In this document: positions 1 through 6,100 of the stretch, piece by piece | Layout of the letters: each line of letters opens with the position of its first letter | Numbering within the stretch: the first letter of the stretch is position 1 | Assembly: GCA_900556935.1 (NCBI GenBank) | Contig: USQL01000071.1 | Span: forward strand, 1-11,382 | Length of the DNA: 11,382 nucleotides | Reading direction: 5' to 3' | Source of the DNA: an uncultured Eubacteriales bacterium | GTDB taxonomy: Bacteria; Bacillota; Clostridia; Oscillospirales; Oscillospiraceae | Made by a program: the position numbers and the translations under genes | The notes under the pieces: model-generated | What the model was told of the DNA's origin: nothing | Databases searched by the model: none | Seen by the model: only the letters and a program-made list of their open reading frames with translations

Positions 1-598
1 CGCCGCCATTCCCCCGATCTACTTCCATCTGCCGGACCGCGCGATCGCGCAGTATTGGACCGATATTGCCTCTGCCGCGCCGAATACGGATTTCATCATC
101 TACAACATCCCGCAGCTCGCCGGCACAGCGCTGAACAGCGCTCTTCTGCGCACGATGCTCGCCGTACCGACCGTGATCGGCGTGAAAAACTCCTCCATGC
201 CGATACAGGATATTGAAATGTGGCGCGATGAGGGCGCGATCGTTTTCAACGGTCCGGACGAGCAGCTTCTCTCCGGGCTCGCCGCGGGTGCGGTCGGCGG
301 CATCGGCGGTACGTACGCCGCCATGCCGGAGCTCTACGAGCGTATCTTCACCCTTGTCCGCAGCGGCGGCATTCTCCCCGCGCGCGACATTCAGGACGCC
401 TGCTGCCACATCATTTACAAGATGTGCTCCGGGCAGGGCAACATGTACGCCATGATCAAGGAGATCCTCCGTCTCCGCGGCGCGCCGGACATTGGCGGCG
501 TCCGCGCTCCGCTCTACCCGCTTCAGCCGGGCGACGAGTCCATTGCCGCCTCGTGCGCTGCGGATATCGACGCCGCATTGGCAACGTTCTGCAAATAA
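1..598 (+). CDS. N-acetylneuraminate lyase / DHDPS family aldolase, 3' part
   Basis: The 5' end lies outside the window; the reading frame is open from base 2 and ends at TAA 596-598. The protein belongs to the class I aldolase family of dihydrodipicolinate synthase and N-acetylneuraminate lyase (TIM barrel, cytosolic). The family tyrosine is visible in YNIP and the Schiff-base lysine in GVKNSS. The later glycine-rich stretch GAVGGIGGTY resembles the sialic acid lyase branch more than DapA, so a sugar-acid lyase is the better guess; the exact substrate cannot be read from this fragment. Codon use is distinctive: proline is nearly always CCG, whereas genes to the right of ssrA prefer CCC, and GC content is higher than in the rest of the window. 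It may be cargo of, or a flank to, the mobile element that follows. No clear terminator follows the stop. Confidence 0.85.
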   Translation, partial: AAIPPIYFHLPDRAIAQYWTDIASAAPNTDFIIYNIPQLAGTALNSALLRTMLAVPTVIGVKNSSMPIQDIEMWRDEGAIVFNGPDEQLLSGLAAGAVGGIGGTYAAMPELYERIFTLVRSGGILPARDIQDACCHIIYKMCSGQGNMYAMIKEILRLRGAPDIGGVRAPLYPLQPGDESIAASCAADIDAALATFCK

Positions 599-790
599 AA
601 GTCTTTCTTCTCATGGCAAAAGCGGCTCATTCATCAAACACATTCCTGTTGTTATTGTGATGAGCATGAGCTACTTTAGCGGCTGCGCCGGGATGTGCCT
701 TGCCGGGAAAGCAACAAGATTTCACCTTTTCTATTCGGTCTGCTTTGCTTTCTCCGGCTTTGGCACGGAGCGAAAAACAGATTGCTATAA

Positions 791-811
791 CCGCTGGGCG
801 GCTCCCAGCGG
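791..811. repeat. Perfect 8-bp hairpin
   Basis: CCGCTGGG (791-798) pairs with CCCAGCGG (804-811) across a five-base loop. No T-run follows on either strand, so it is not an ordinary terminator. It lies inside the 74-codon doubtful open frame and immediately after a TATAAC element. A protein binding site or an RNA structure is possible. Confidence 0.6.
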
Positions 812-880
812 GGCGATAACCGGCAACAGGCATAGTGATACTCCTGTCCAGTCACAGCCACACGCAATGAGGGCGGTCAC

Positions 881-976
881 ATGAGAACCATGCGAGGGCG
901 CTTCGACCCGTGGAGCTGGTACGCTGCCAGCCGTTTGATGACTTCCCATCATAGCCGGGGTGTCGAGGACAAATAG
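881..976 (+). CDS. Doubtful 31-codon open frame
   Basis: ATG 881 to TAG 974-976, 31 residues, starting MRTMRGRFDPWSWYAA. It overlaps the stop of a longer doubtful frame by four bases (ATGA) and has GAGGG at seven bases upstream. The residues are rich in W, R and S and show no known domain. It could be real, or it could be a conserved structured DNA/RNA region that happens to stay open. Confidence 0.2.
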   Translation: MRTMRGRFDPWSWYAASRLMTSHHSRGVEDK

Positions 977-994
977 GCTTCTTCAAATTACAAA

Positions 995-1026
995 TCCGCC
1001 AGCAGCCTGAAATGGGCGCTGGCGGA
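995..1026. repeat. Perfect 9-bp inverted repeat
   Basis: TCCGCCAGC (995-1003) and GCTGGCGGA (1018-1026) form a 9-bp stem with a 14-base loop about 50 bases before the mazF-like start. No T-run follows, so attenuation or a recombinase/regulator site is as likely as termination. Confidence 0.6.
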
Positions 1027-1032
1027 GCTTAC

Positions 1033-1049
1033 ATAGGCATTATGCCTAT
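1033..1049. promoter_or_regulatory. 17-base palindrome before the mazF-like gene, candidate operator
   Basis: ATAGGCAT-T-ATGCCTAT is a perfect odd palindrome ending eight bases before the ribosome binding site GAGGAGG (1057-1063) of the mazF-like gene. Its position in the 5' leader suits an operator for autoregulation or a translation-blocking hairpin. The function is inferred from symmetry and position only. Confidence 0.4.
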
Positions 1050-1073
1050 ATTCTTTGAGGAGGTTAAACACAT

Positions 1074-1605
1074 ATGAAAAGCATATATCTCAGAGGAGAA
1101 CTGCACTACGCAGACCTTGGTACGGGGGTTGGTTCCGAGCAGAATGGTTATCGCCCGGTGGTCATCATCCAGAACGATATAGGGAACCGGCATAGTCCCA
1201 CGACCATCGTAGCGGCGATTTCCACGCAGATTAAAACCAAGGCGAATCTTGCCCACCCACTACCATCTGAAGCCGGGGAGCGGACTTGTGCAGCCCTCCA
1301 TGGTCATGCTGGAGCAAATCAGAACCGTGGACAAGACCCGGCTGGTTCAGTACATCGGAAAGCTGTCTGAGGGGGAACTCAAGGGACTCAATCATGCGCT
1401 GGCCATCAGCATTGGCCTGATTCCCACAACCCCTGAAAAATTGATACTGTGCTTATGCAGCACCTGCGCCGAGAATTTCTACGGCTCAGGTGCTTATTAT
1501 TTGCGCCGGGTGAATCCTATCGCAGTTGAGAAGGAGCTGTGTACCTACTGTAACCAGAGGGCGGGATTTGACTATGAAATCACCCCTCGCCGCAGGAGCC
1601 GTTAA
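1074..1605 (+). pseudogene. MazF/PemK-like toxin gene with C-terminal CxxC extension, frameshifted
   Basis: The start ATG 1074 has GAGGAGG ten bases upstream. The first 59 codons give a MazF/PemK N-terminus (GSEQNGYRPVVIIQND, then GNRHSPT), a fold that normally cleaves mRNA. From base 1252 the family sequence continues in the next frame (PTHYHLKPGSGLVQPSMVML, then a RTVDKTRL-type stretch) to TAA 1603-1605. A single extra base, most simply G1251, explains the change, and the joined protein would have about 176 residues. After the MazF domain comes an extension with two CxxC pairs (CLCSTC and CTYC) that could bind zinc. Unless the shift is bypassed, the toxin is inactive: frame one ends in unrelated residues at about codon 98. 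No mazE-like antitoxin gene lies next to it. TTG 1249 could in principle start a C-terminal fragment, but no good ribosome binding site supports it. Confidence 0.75.
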
Positions 1606-1619
1606 GTCGGTTCGCACCT

Positions 1620-1646
1620 TTGTCAAATCGTTCTCTTTTTTATAAT
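1620..1646 (+). promoter_or_regulatory. Predicted promoter for the small gene and recombinase
   Basis: TTGTCA (1620-1625) and a perfect TATAAT (1641-1646) are separated by 15 bases, slightly short of the optimum. It lies directly after the mazF-like stop and just upstream of AAGGAGG and the 53-codon gene, so the small gene and the recombinase can be expressed independently of mazF. Confidence 0.45.
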
Positions 1647-1662
1647 ATGAAGGAGGTTAATC

Positions 1663-1824
1663 ATGCTAGTCTATACGATCCGTAAGAGTGATTTGTATGC
1701 GTCCGGCATCGAACCAACCCGTGAAATTCTGGACATTGCCGGTGAAAATGAGAATGTGGATTTTGCCCTTGTCCTTGCGAAGATTCTCAGGGAACTGACT
1801 GCCCAGACCGGGAACATAACTTAA
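1663..1824 (+). CDS. 53-residue small protein of a recombinase module, function unknown
   Basis: ATG 1663 follows AAGGAGG (1650-1656) by six bases and the frame ends at TAA 1822-1824. The protein starts MLVYTIRKSDLYASGIEP and ends in a helix-like part (ALVLAKILRELTAQTG); it is acidic, has no signal peptide and no membrane segment. The AAGGAG ribosome binding site of the recombinase overlaps its stop codon, so the two are probably translationally coupled. Position immediately before a large serine recombinase suggests a helper such as a recombination directionality factor or a regulator, but nothing in the sequence proves this. I do not recognise the family with certainty. Confidence 0.65.
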   Translation: MLVYTIRKSDLYASGIEPTREILDIAGENENVDFALVLAKILRELTAQTGNIT

Positions 1825-1837
1825 GGAGTGAAAACAT

Positions 1838-3754
1838 ATGACAGTCGTTGAACGGTTAAGAAACAGGGGAGTGACCCCTAGAGCGGTTTTGTATGCCCGT
1901 TTTTCCTCGGACAACCAGAGAGAAGAATCCATTGAAGCCCAGCTCCGGGCCATGCACGAGTATTGCAGCCGGAATTCCATCGTCATCATTCACGAATACT
2001 GTGACCGGGCAAAATCCGCGACTACGGATGACCGCCCGGAGTTTCTGAAGATGATTGCGGCATCCAGAGAGGGGGACTTCGACTTTGCCATCGTCCATAA
2101 GTTGGACAGATTCAGCCGGAACCGTTATGACAGCGCCTACTACAAACGGGAGCTGAAGAAGAACGGTGTGCAGCTTCTGTCCGTTCTGGAGCAGATGGAC
2201 GACAGCCCGGAAAGCATCATTCTGGAATCCGTGCTGGAGGGCATGAGCGAATATTACTCCAAAAATCTTGCCCGTGAGGTGATGAAAGGAATGAGAGAAT
2301 CGGCTATGGACTGTCGTTACATTGGCGGCTGGATTCCCTATGGTTTCCGGGTAGACCCCCAGACCCACAGATATATCATCAATGACTATGAAGCGGAAGC
2401 CGTCAGGATGATCTTCCGGGATGTGGCTGACGGCTGCGGATATAATGTGGTTTTGAATAAGCTGAATTCCATGGAATATCGCACCCGGCTGGGCAATACC
2501 TTCTCCAAGGAAACCCTGTATGAGATGCTTCGGAATGAAAAGTACAATGGTGTCTATGTGTTCAGTAGGGCGGCAAGCAAGGACGAGCTGGGGCGGCGGA
2601 ACAATCACCTGGACAAGCCCATTGAGGATCAGATTCGCATTCCCGGCGGGATGCCGAAGATCGTAGATGACGAAACCTTTGCCCGTGTGCAGGCGATTCT
2701 CGCCAGCAGAAAGCGCCACGGGCGGCGGGACGGAAAACGGAAGTATCTGCTGACCGGTATGGTATTCTGCGGTCTCTGTGGTCACAGATACTGTGGCGAT
2801 TCCATGCAGACCGGGGGTGAAAAGAATCGAAGCGTGATCGGCACCTACTTCTGCAATAACCGGAAAAACCACGGTGCCCATGCCTGCAGCAACTCCAATA
2901 TCCATCAGGAACCTTTGGAGGAACTGGTACTGCGGAAGATTGAAGAAATCGTCTTTGATGAATCTCGGATTCCGGGAATCGTGCAGGCGTACCGGGAGCT
3001 GTGCCAGCAGGAGGATGGGACGGATAAAGATAAGATTCGCACCCTCCGCCAGAACCTGAAAACCGTGGAGCAGAAAATCGCCAACATTGTCAATATCATT
3101 GCAAATACGGGCAGCGCGGCGCTGGTCACTCAGCTTACCCAGTTGGAGCGGGAGAAAGAGCTGCTGGATGTCCAGCTTCAGGAAGAGGAACGTGGGACGA
3201 AAGAGGATGATCTGGACGAGGAGGCAATCCGCGCAGCATTCCGGCAGACGCAGAAAATGTTCCACAGCGGCACCTTGCCCCAGATGGAGCAGATTATCAA
3301 CCTGTATCTGGACAAGGTTCTTGTCTATCCCGATTATGTGGAAATCCATCTGAATAATGTTCCCACCAACCTCCTGAATCCGTCTGAAGCAAAAGACGAA
3401 CCCGCACTTGACGGGTTACATACATTTTATATCGAAAAAATGAGCGACAATATTTTGCCAAAATATCAAACCGGGAAAATTGGACAATACGGTTATGATA
3501 TTCTGGTGAAAGTACATAGAAAAGAAGAAAAGAAAAACAAATCCAGACGAAAAGGGCATAATGAAACCCAAGCCCAAATTGGCTTGGGCTTGGGTGAATC
3601 TGGTGGAGCCGAGGGGAATCGAACCCCTGTCCGAAAGCAACTTGGAAAGAACTTCTCCGGGCGCAGTTTGTTATTTACATTCCCTTTTCCCGGCGGGAAC
3701 AAACACCCTACGGGAATTGGTAGCTTCATGATGCATGGTATGCGCAAAGCTTAG
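1838..3754 (+). CDS. Large serine site-specific recombinase, C-terminus fused into antisense ssrA
   Basis: This enzyme inserts and excises a mobile element through a serine-DNA covalent intermediate. The N-terminal resolvase domain carries the motif YARFSS, with Ser23 as the expected nucleophile and Arg21 beside it; KLDRFSRN follows near residue 90. The recombinase domain (about 160-290) contains GGWIPYGF and the LYEMLRNEKYNG motif. A zinc ribbon has Cys311, Cys314, Cys339 and Cys350. A coiled coil spans about 385-445. ATG 1838 is chosen because AAGGAG lies nine bases upstream. Family members usually have about 500-570 residues. Here the frame stays open for 638 codons, and roughly the last 50 are encoded by the complement of the ssrA 3' end, including the stop at 3752-3754. 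A lysine-rich stretch precedes this tail. The catalytic parts look complete, so the enzyme may be active, but its native C-terminus may have been altered by integration. Confidence 0.9.
   Translation: MTVVERLRNRGVTPRAVLYARFSSDNQREESIEAQLRAMHEYCSRNSIVIIHEYCDRAKSATTDDRPEFLKMIAASREGDFDFAIVHKLDRFSRNRYDSAYYKRELKKNGVQLLSVLEQMDDSPESIILESVLEGMSEYYSKNLAREVMKGMRESAMDCRYIGGWIPYGFRVDPQTHRYIINDYEAEAVRMIFRDVADGCGYNVVLNKLNSMEYRTRLGNTFSKETLYEMLRNEKYNGVYVFSRAASKDELGRRNNHLDKPIEDQIRIPGGMPKIVDDETFARVQAILASRKRHGRRDGKRKYLLTGMVFCGLCGHRYCGDSMQTGGEKNRSVIGTYFCNNRKNHGAHACSNSNIHQEPLEELVLRKIEEIVFDESRIPGIVQAYRELCQQEDGTDKDKIRTLRQNLKTVEQKIANIVNIIANTGSAALVTQLTQLEREKELLDVQLQEEERGTKEDDLDEEAIRAAFRQTQKMFHSGTLPQMEQIINLYLDKVLVYPDYVEIHLNNVPTNLLNPSEAKDEPALDGLHTFYIEKMSDNILPKYQTGKIGQYGYDILVKVHRKEEKKNKSRRKGHNETQAQIGLGLGESGGAEGNRTPVRKQLGKNFSGRSLLFTFPFPGGNKHPTGIGSFMMHGMRKA
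3566..3595 (-). terminator. Terminator-like hairpin after ssrA
   Basis: ACCCAAGCCCA (3566-3576) and TGGGCTTGGGT (3585-3595) form a perfect 11-bp stem with an eight-base loop. On the minus strand it begins six bases after the ssrA CCA end and is followed by TTTCATT, a modest T-rich tail. On the plus strand it lies inside the recombinase frame and has no T-run, so it should not stop recombinase transcription. Confidence 0.65.
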
Positions 3755-3949
3755 CATACGCACGGTCTCCACTCAAATCACACCCGAGCCCGGCTCGTGG
3801 ACCTTCCGGGGCGGATGGGCGCCTAATCAGGCAGCCAGGGCAACAGTATTGTTGTCAGTTAAATTTAAAAAGTTACCCGTTTTATCGTGGTCAGGTGCCA
3901 CGGCCCGCTATTCCAGCCTCACTACCCCCGTCGAAACCAGTACGGCCCC
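3601..3949 (-). ncRNA. ssrA: tmRNA (transfer-messenger RNA)
   Basis: The RNA rescues ribosomes stalled on broken mRNAs. Read on the minus strand it starts GGGGCCGTACTGGTTTCGAC, the classical tmRNA 5' end, and ends with a T-arm (GGTTCGATTCCCC) and GGCTCCACCA at 3601. The seven-base acceptor ends GGGGCCG and CGGCTCC pair and contain the G3-U70 wobble that marks alanine charging. The internal reading frame ends at TGA (plus 3827-3829) and codes for DNNTVALAA, possibly with a preceding T; the ALAA end is the typical degradation tag. Length is 349 bases. It lies behind smpB and ppiB on the same strand, and no good promoter is seen just before it, so it may be cut from a longer transcript. The recombinase gene runs through its 3' part on the other strand. 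Confidence 0.95.
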
Positions 3950-3956
3950 ATGAGGG

Positions 3957-3979
3957 CCCGGGGACGTTGGGTCCCCGGG
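3957..3979. repeat. GC-rich hairpin between ppiB and ssrA
   Basis: CCCGGGGAC (3957-3965) pairs with GTCCCCGGG (3971-3979) around a five-base loop. It lies eight bases before the tmRNA 5' end on the minus strand. No T-run follows, so full termination is unlikely; a processing or attenuation role between ppiB and ssrA is possible. Confidence 0.6.
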
Positions 3980-3996
3980 GCAGGAAAAATTGATTT

Positions 3997-4533
3997 TTAG
4001 AAACGACCGTAGGGGTCCGGGAGCTTTTTGGGCTCGGGATAGGTTTCCCCATGGGTATCTACGGTGATGGAGGCGATTTTCTGCTCCGCCACAGGGCGGT
4101 CGTTAGGGCCGGTCTTGGTAGCGGCGATGGCATCCACCACGTCCATGCCGGAGGTCACCTTGCCAAAGGCGGCATACTGGCCGTCCAGGTGCTTGGCATC
4201 CTGGTGCATAATGAAGAACTGGCTTCCCGCGGAGTTGGGAGAGGAGGAACGGGCCATGCTCAGAACGCCCCGCTTGTGCTTCAGCTCATTCTTGACACCG
4301 TTGAAGAAAAACTCACCCTTGATGCAGTAGCCGGGGCCGCCCATGCCGGTTCCGTCAGGGCAGCCGCCCTGAATCATAAAGCCGGGGATGACCCGGTGGA
4401 AGATCAGTCCATCGTAGAAATTGTGGTTACACAGGTCAATGAAGTTATAAACGCTCTGGGGTGCCTTATCGGGGTACAACTCGCCCTCGATGACACCGCC
4501 GTTTTCCATGGTAATCTTAAAAGTAGGATTCAT
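3997..4533 (-). CDS. Peptidyl-prolyl cis-trans isomerase, cyclophilin type
   Basis: This cytosolic cyclophilin speeds cis-trans isomerisation of proline peptide bonds. At 178 residues it is a single-domain bacterial form. The active-site signature FHRVIPGFMIQGG starts at residue 45, with Arg47 as catalytic residue and Phe52, Met53 and Gln55 as expected pocket residues; GSQFFIM and QYAAFGKV follow. The usual cyclosporin-contact tryptophan position near LDGQYAAFG is not a Trp, as in many bacterial members. There is no signal peptide. ATG 4533 has AAGGAG upstream, placed within the last codons of smpB; only five bases separate the two genes, so they are very likely cotranscribed and coupled. The C-terminal tail (PEPKKLPDPYGRF) extends beyond the core domain. 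Confidence 0.92.
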   Translation of the reverse strand: MNPTFKITMENGGVIEGELYPDKAPQSVYNFIDLCNHNFYDGLIFHRVIPGFMIQGGCPDGTGMGGPGYCIKGEFFFNGVKNELKHKRGVLSMARSSSPNSAGSQFFIMHQDAKHLDGQYAAFGKVTSGMDVVDAIAATKTGPNDRPVAEQKIASITVDTHGETYPEPKKLPDPYGRF

Positions 4534-4538
4534 CGGTT

Positions 4539-5006
4539 TTATCGCTCCTTCATCGCGCGCTCAATCTGCCGCTTCGCGTCCCGCTCGGCAGCGGATGCCC
4601 GCTTATCGTATAGTTTTTTGCCCTTGCACAGACCGACCTTGACCTTGACCCGGCTGCCCTTAAAATAGACGGACAGCGGAATCAGGGAATAGCCGTCCTG
4701 CTTGACCTTGCCAAACAGGCGCATAATCTCCCGCTTGTGCATCAAAAGCCTTCTGGGGCGCTTTTCGTCCCGGTTGAAGATATTGCCGTGGTCATAGGGG
4801 GAAATGTGCATCTGGTTGAGGATCATCTCGCCGTTTTTGATACCGCACCAAGCATCCTTCAGGTTCAGGGTGCCCGCCCGGATGGACTTGACCTCCGTGC
4901 CGCACAGCTCAATCCCGGCCTCAAACTCCTCTTCCACGAAATATTCATGGTAGGCCTCCCGGTTCCGGGCCATGACCTTGATGCTCTCCTTTTCCAGACT
5001 GCTCAC
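4539..5006 (-). CDS. smpB: SsrA-binding protein SmpB
   Basis: SmpB binds the tRNA-like end of tmRNA and places it in the empty ribosomal A site. Recognisable blocks are AYHEYFVEEEFEAGIELCGTEVKSIRAG-type residues (given in part: AYHEYFVEEEFEAG, then GTEVKSIRAG), ISPYDHGN, KREIMRLFGKV and the basic C-terminal tail KGKKLYDKRAS to the end, which enters the mRNA channel. Its RNA partner ssrA lies 600 bases downstream on the same strand. The start is uncertain. GTG 5006 gives 155 residues but has its GGGAGG directly against it. CTG 4997, eight bases after GGAGG, gives a 152-residue protein beginning MEKESIKV, which has the better spacing. ATG 4973 would give 144 residues. The core begins after all three. 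Confidence 0.93.
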   Translation of the reverse strand: MSSLEKESIKVMARNREAYHEYFVEEEFEAGIELCGTEVKSIRAGTLNLKDAWCGIKNGEMILNQMHISPYDHGNIFNRDEKRPRRLLMHKREIMRLFGKVKQDGYSLIPLSVYFKGSRVKVKVGLCKGKKLYDKRASAAERDAKRQIERAMKER

Positions 5007-5026
5007 CTCCCTGGGTCTTTGTAATC

Positions 5027-5035
5027 ATTATACCA
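5027..5035 (-). promoter_or_regulatory. Extended -10 promoter for smpB
   Basis: On the minus strand the sequence reads TGGTATAAT, an extended -10 element with a perfect TATAAT (plus 5027-5032). No consensus -35 is seen at the right distance; a TTGACA lies only seven bases upstream, too near to work with it. The element overlaps the stop codon of the HAD gene and lies about 20 bases before the smpB ribosome binding site, so smpB, ppiB and perhaps ssrA can be transcribed from here. Confidence 0.55.
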
Positions 5036-5702
5036 TGTCTGTCAAGTCTTCAAACAGCAGCTTTTCCAAATCCTGGGGACTGTCAAAGTGGTAGGTGCAG
5101 AGTTTCTCCATCTCCCGGGAGATTTCCGGGCAGTCCTTCCGGCTCCAGCCCGCAAAGGCGATGTCGCAGCCCGCTTTCTTCGCCATCTGCCAGGCGGGCT
5201 TCATGTCGTCCACCACCAGCAGGTCCTTGGAGGTAAAGCCGTATTTCCGCATAATCTGCTCTAAGGGATAGGTGCTGGGCTTGCGCTGCTCCTCCGGCAG
5301 GTCCCAGCCGAAGATGTCGTCCGGCTGCATACCAAAATGGATTCCATAGTCCCGGATAATATTTTCCCGGCTGGAATGGGACACCACGCAGATTTTTCCT
5401 CCCGCCGCCCGGAACCGGTGCAGCAGCTCCCGGATGCCGGGGTACGGCAGGGGTACGTGGGTCCGGACATAGCTCTGCCAGCCCCGGAACTCCTCCTCCA
5501 AATCCTTGTCCGTAAAGCCGTACCACTGGCGGCACATCTGGGCAAAGCCCAGCTCATAGCAGCCGGCGGTGTATTTTTTCAGCGACACCTCCGCCCCGGG
5601 GCAGAAGGTGGGGATGGTCATTTCAAAAAAGGGGTAGTTGACCGTGGCCTCACTCTGGACCGCCGTATCGTCATGGTCCATCACCAGGCAGGCGTATTTC
5701 AT
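5028..5702 (-). CDS. HAD-superfamily hydrolase (phosphatase-like)
   Basis: A 224-residue cytosolic HAD hydrolase that probably removes phosphate from a small metabolite; the substrate is not evident. Motif I is MDHDDT, with Asp9 as nucleophile and Asp11 as acid/base. Motif II is the serine of CVVSHS (Ser108). Motif III is Lys141 in QRKPST, and motif IV is VVDDM with Asp165 and Asp166. The long helical part between motif I and II fits a C1 cap, as in phosphoglycolate-phosphatase-like enzymes. ATG 5702 is chosen since GGAGG lies seven bases upstream; the open frame extends further, but the added residues overlap the promoter. It has its own promoter, back to back with that of the 88-residue gene, and its stop overlaps the smpB promoter. 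Confidence 0.85.
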   Translation of the reverse strand: MKYACLVMDHDDTAVQSEATVNYPFFEMTIPTFCPGAEVSLKKYTAGCYELGFAQMCRQWYGFTDKDLEEEFRGWQSYVRTHVPLPYPGIRELLHRFRAAGGKICVVSHSSRENIIRDYGIHFGMQPDDIFGWDLPEEQRKPSTYPLEQIMRKYGFTSKDLLVVDDMKPAWQMAKKAGCDIAFAGWSRKDCPEISREMEKLCTYHFDSPQDLEKLLFEDLTDMV

Positions 5703-5729
5703 TGGGAATCCTCCATTCTCTTTTCGCTC

Positions 5730-5758
5730 ATTATAGCAAACAGGAGCCCTCAGCGCAA
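5730..5758 (-). promoter_or_regulatory. Promoter for the HAD hydrolase gene
   Basis: Minus strand: TTGCGC (plus 5753-5758), 17 bases, then perfect TATAAT (plus 5730-5735). The start would lie about 20 bases before the ribosome binding site GGAGG of the HAD gene. It is divergent from the promoter at 5772-5800. Confidence 0.6.
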
Positions 5759-5771
5759 CCGGAAATTCCCA

Positions 5772-5800
5772 TTGTAATTTTCGAACGTTTGTGCTATAAT
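5772..5800 (+). promoter_or_regulatory. Promoter for the 88-residue gene
   Basis: TTGTAA (5772-5777), 17 bases, TATAAT (5795-5800) preceded by TGC, an extended -10. It is well placed ahead of AAAGGAGG (5811-5818) and GTG 5827. Confidence 0.65.
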
Positions 5801-5826
5801 AAATCAAACGAAAGGAGGCACCGCCT

Positions 5827-6093
5827 GTGGAACAGCTTTTACGTCCGGTGGATGTCATCGCCCTCTGGGGTGCGGACGGGAAAATTCGCCCGCTGCGGCT
5901 GCAGGTGCAGTCGGACAGCGGCAAACAGCGGATGGATGTCCTGCAAATTCTCCAGGAAAAGCAGGAAACCCGCTACGGCTGGGAGGGCATCCGATTTCTG
6001 TGCGTCGTTAAGGCGGGGCACATCCAGTCCCTCGTCACCCTGTTTTACAGCCAGCGGCACCGCTGCTGGAGTCTGGGAAACGGTGCTGCCTGA
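5827..6093 (+). CDS. 88-residue protein of unknown function
   Basis: GTG 5827 follows AAAGGAGG with eight bases between GGAGG and the start, and a strong promoter precedes it, so it is a real gene even though I cannot name the family. The protein begins MEQLLRPVDVIALWGADGKI and looks like a small mixed alpha/beta cytosolic domain; there is no signal peptide, membrane segment or metal motif. Alternating strands (PLRLQVQ, IRFLCVVKAG, SLVTLFYSQ) suggest a beta-rich fold. Its stop lies seven bases from the stop of the convergent LysR gene, and no terminator is visible between them. It is divergent from the HAD gene, from which it may share regulation. Confidence 0.65.
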   Translation: MEQLLRPVDVIALWGADGKIRPLRLQVQSDSGKQRMDVLQILQEKQETRYGWEGIRFLCVVKAGHIQSLVTLFYSQRHRCWSLGNGAA

Positions 6094-6100
6094 AAACAGT

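Larger units (their letters stand above)
599..1073. other. Hairpin-rich region upstream of the mazF-like gene, no confident gene
   Basis: No well-supported protein gene is seen here. The stretch contains three perfect inverted repeats: an 8-bp stem at 791-798/804-811, a 9-bp stem at 995-1003/1018-1026, and a 17-base palindrome at 1033-1049. A weak extended -10 (TATAAC, 786-791) is present without a good -35. Two tiny open frames overlap by ATGA at 881-884: one from ATG 660 to TGA 884 (74 codons, no ribosome binding site) and one from ATG 881 to TAG 976 (31 codons, GAGGG seven bases upstream). The base composition differs from the GC-rich gene before it, so the mobile element, or a remnant of it, probably starts in this stretch or to its left. 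Confidence 0.5.

Noticed and set aside
1856..3349. A 497-codon open frame on the minus strand opposite the recombinase.
   Set aside because: It is the mirror of a GC-biased real gene. It has no ribosome site, its residues show no domain, and the plus strand codes a clear recombinase.
4051..4668. A 205-codon plus-strand frame opposite ppiB and smpB.
   Set aside because: It is antisense to two conserved genes and has no start signals of its own.
5033..5055. TTGACA close to TATAAT before smpB taken as a full promoter.
   Set aside because: Only seven bases separate the two boxes, far from the needed 16-18; the extended -10 alone is the likely signal.
5703..5924. N-terminal extension of the HAD hydrolase.
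   Set aside because: The extra 74 residues overlap two promoters and the start of the divergent gene; the HAD motif begins right after ATG 5702 with a good ribosome site.
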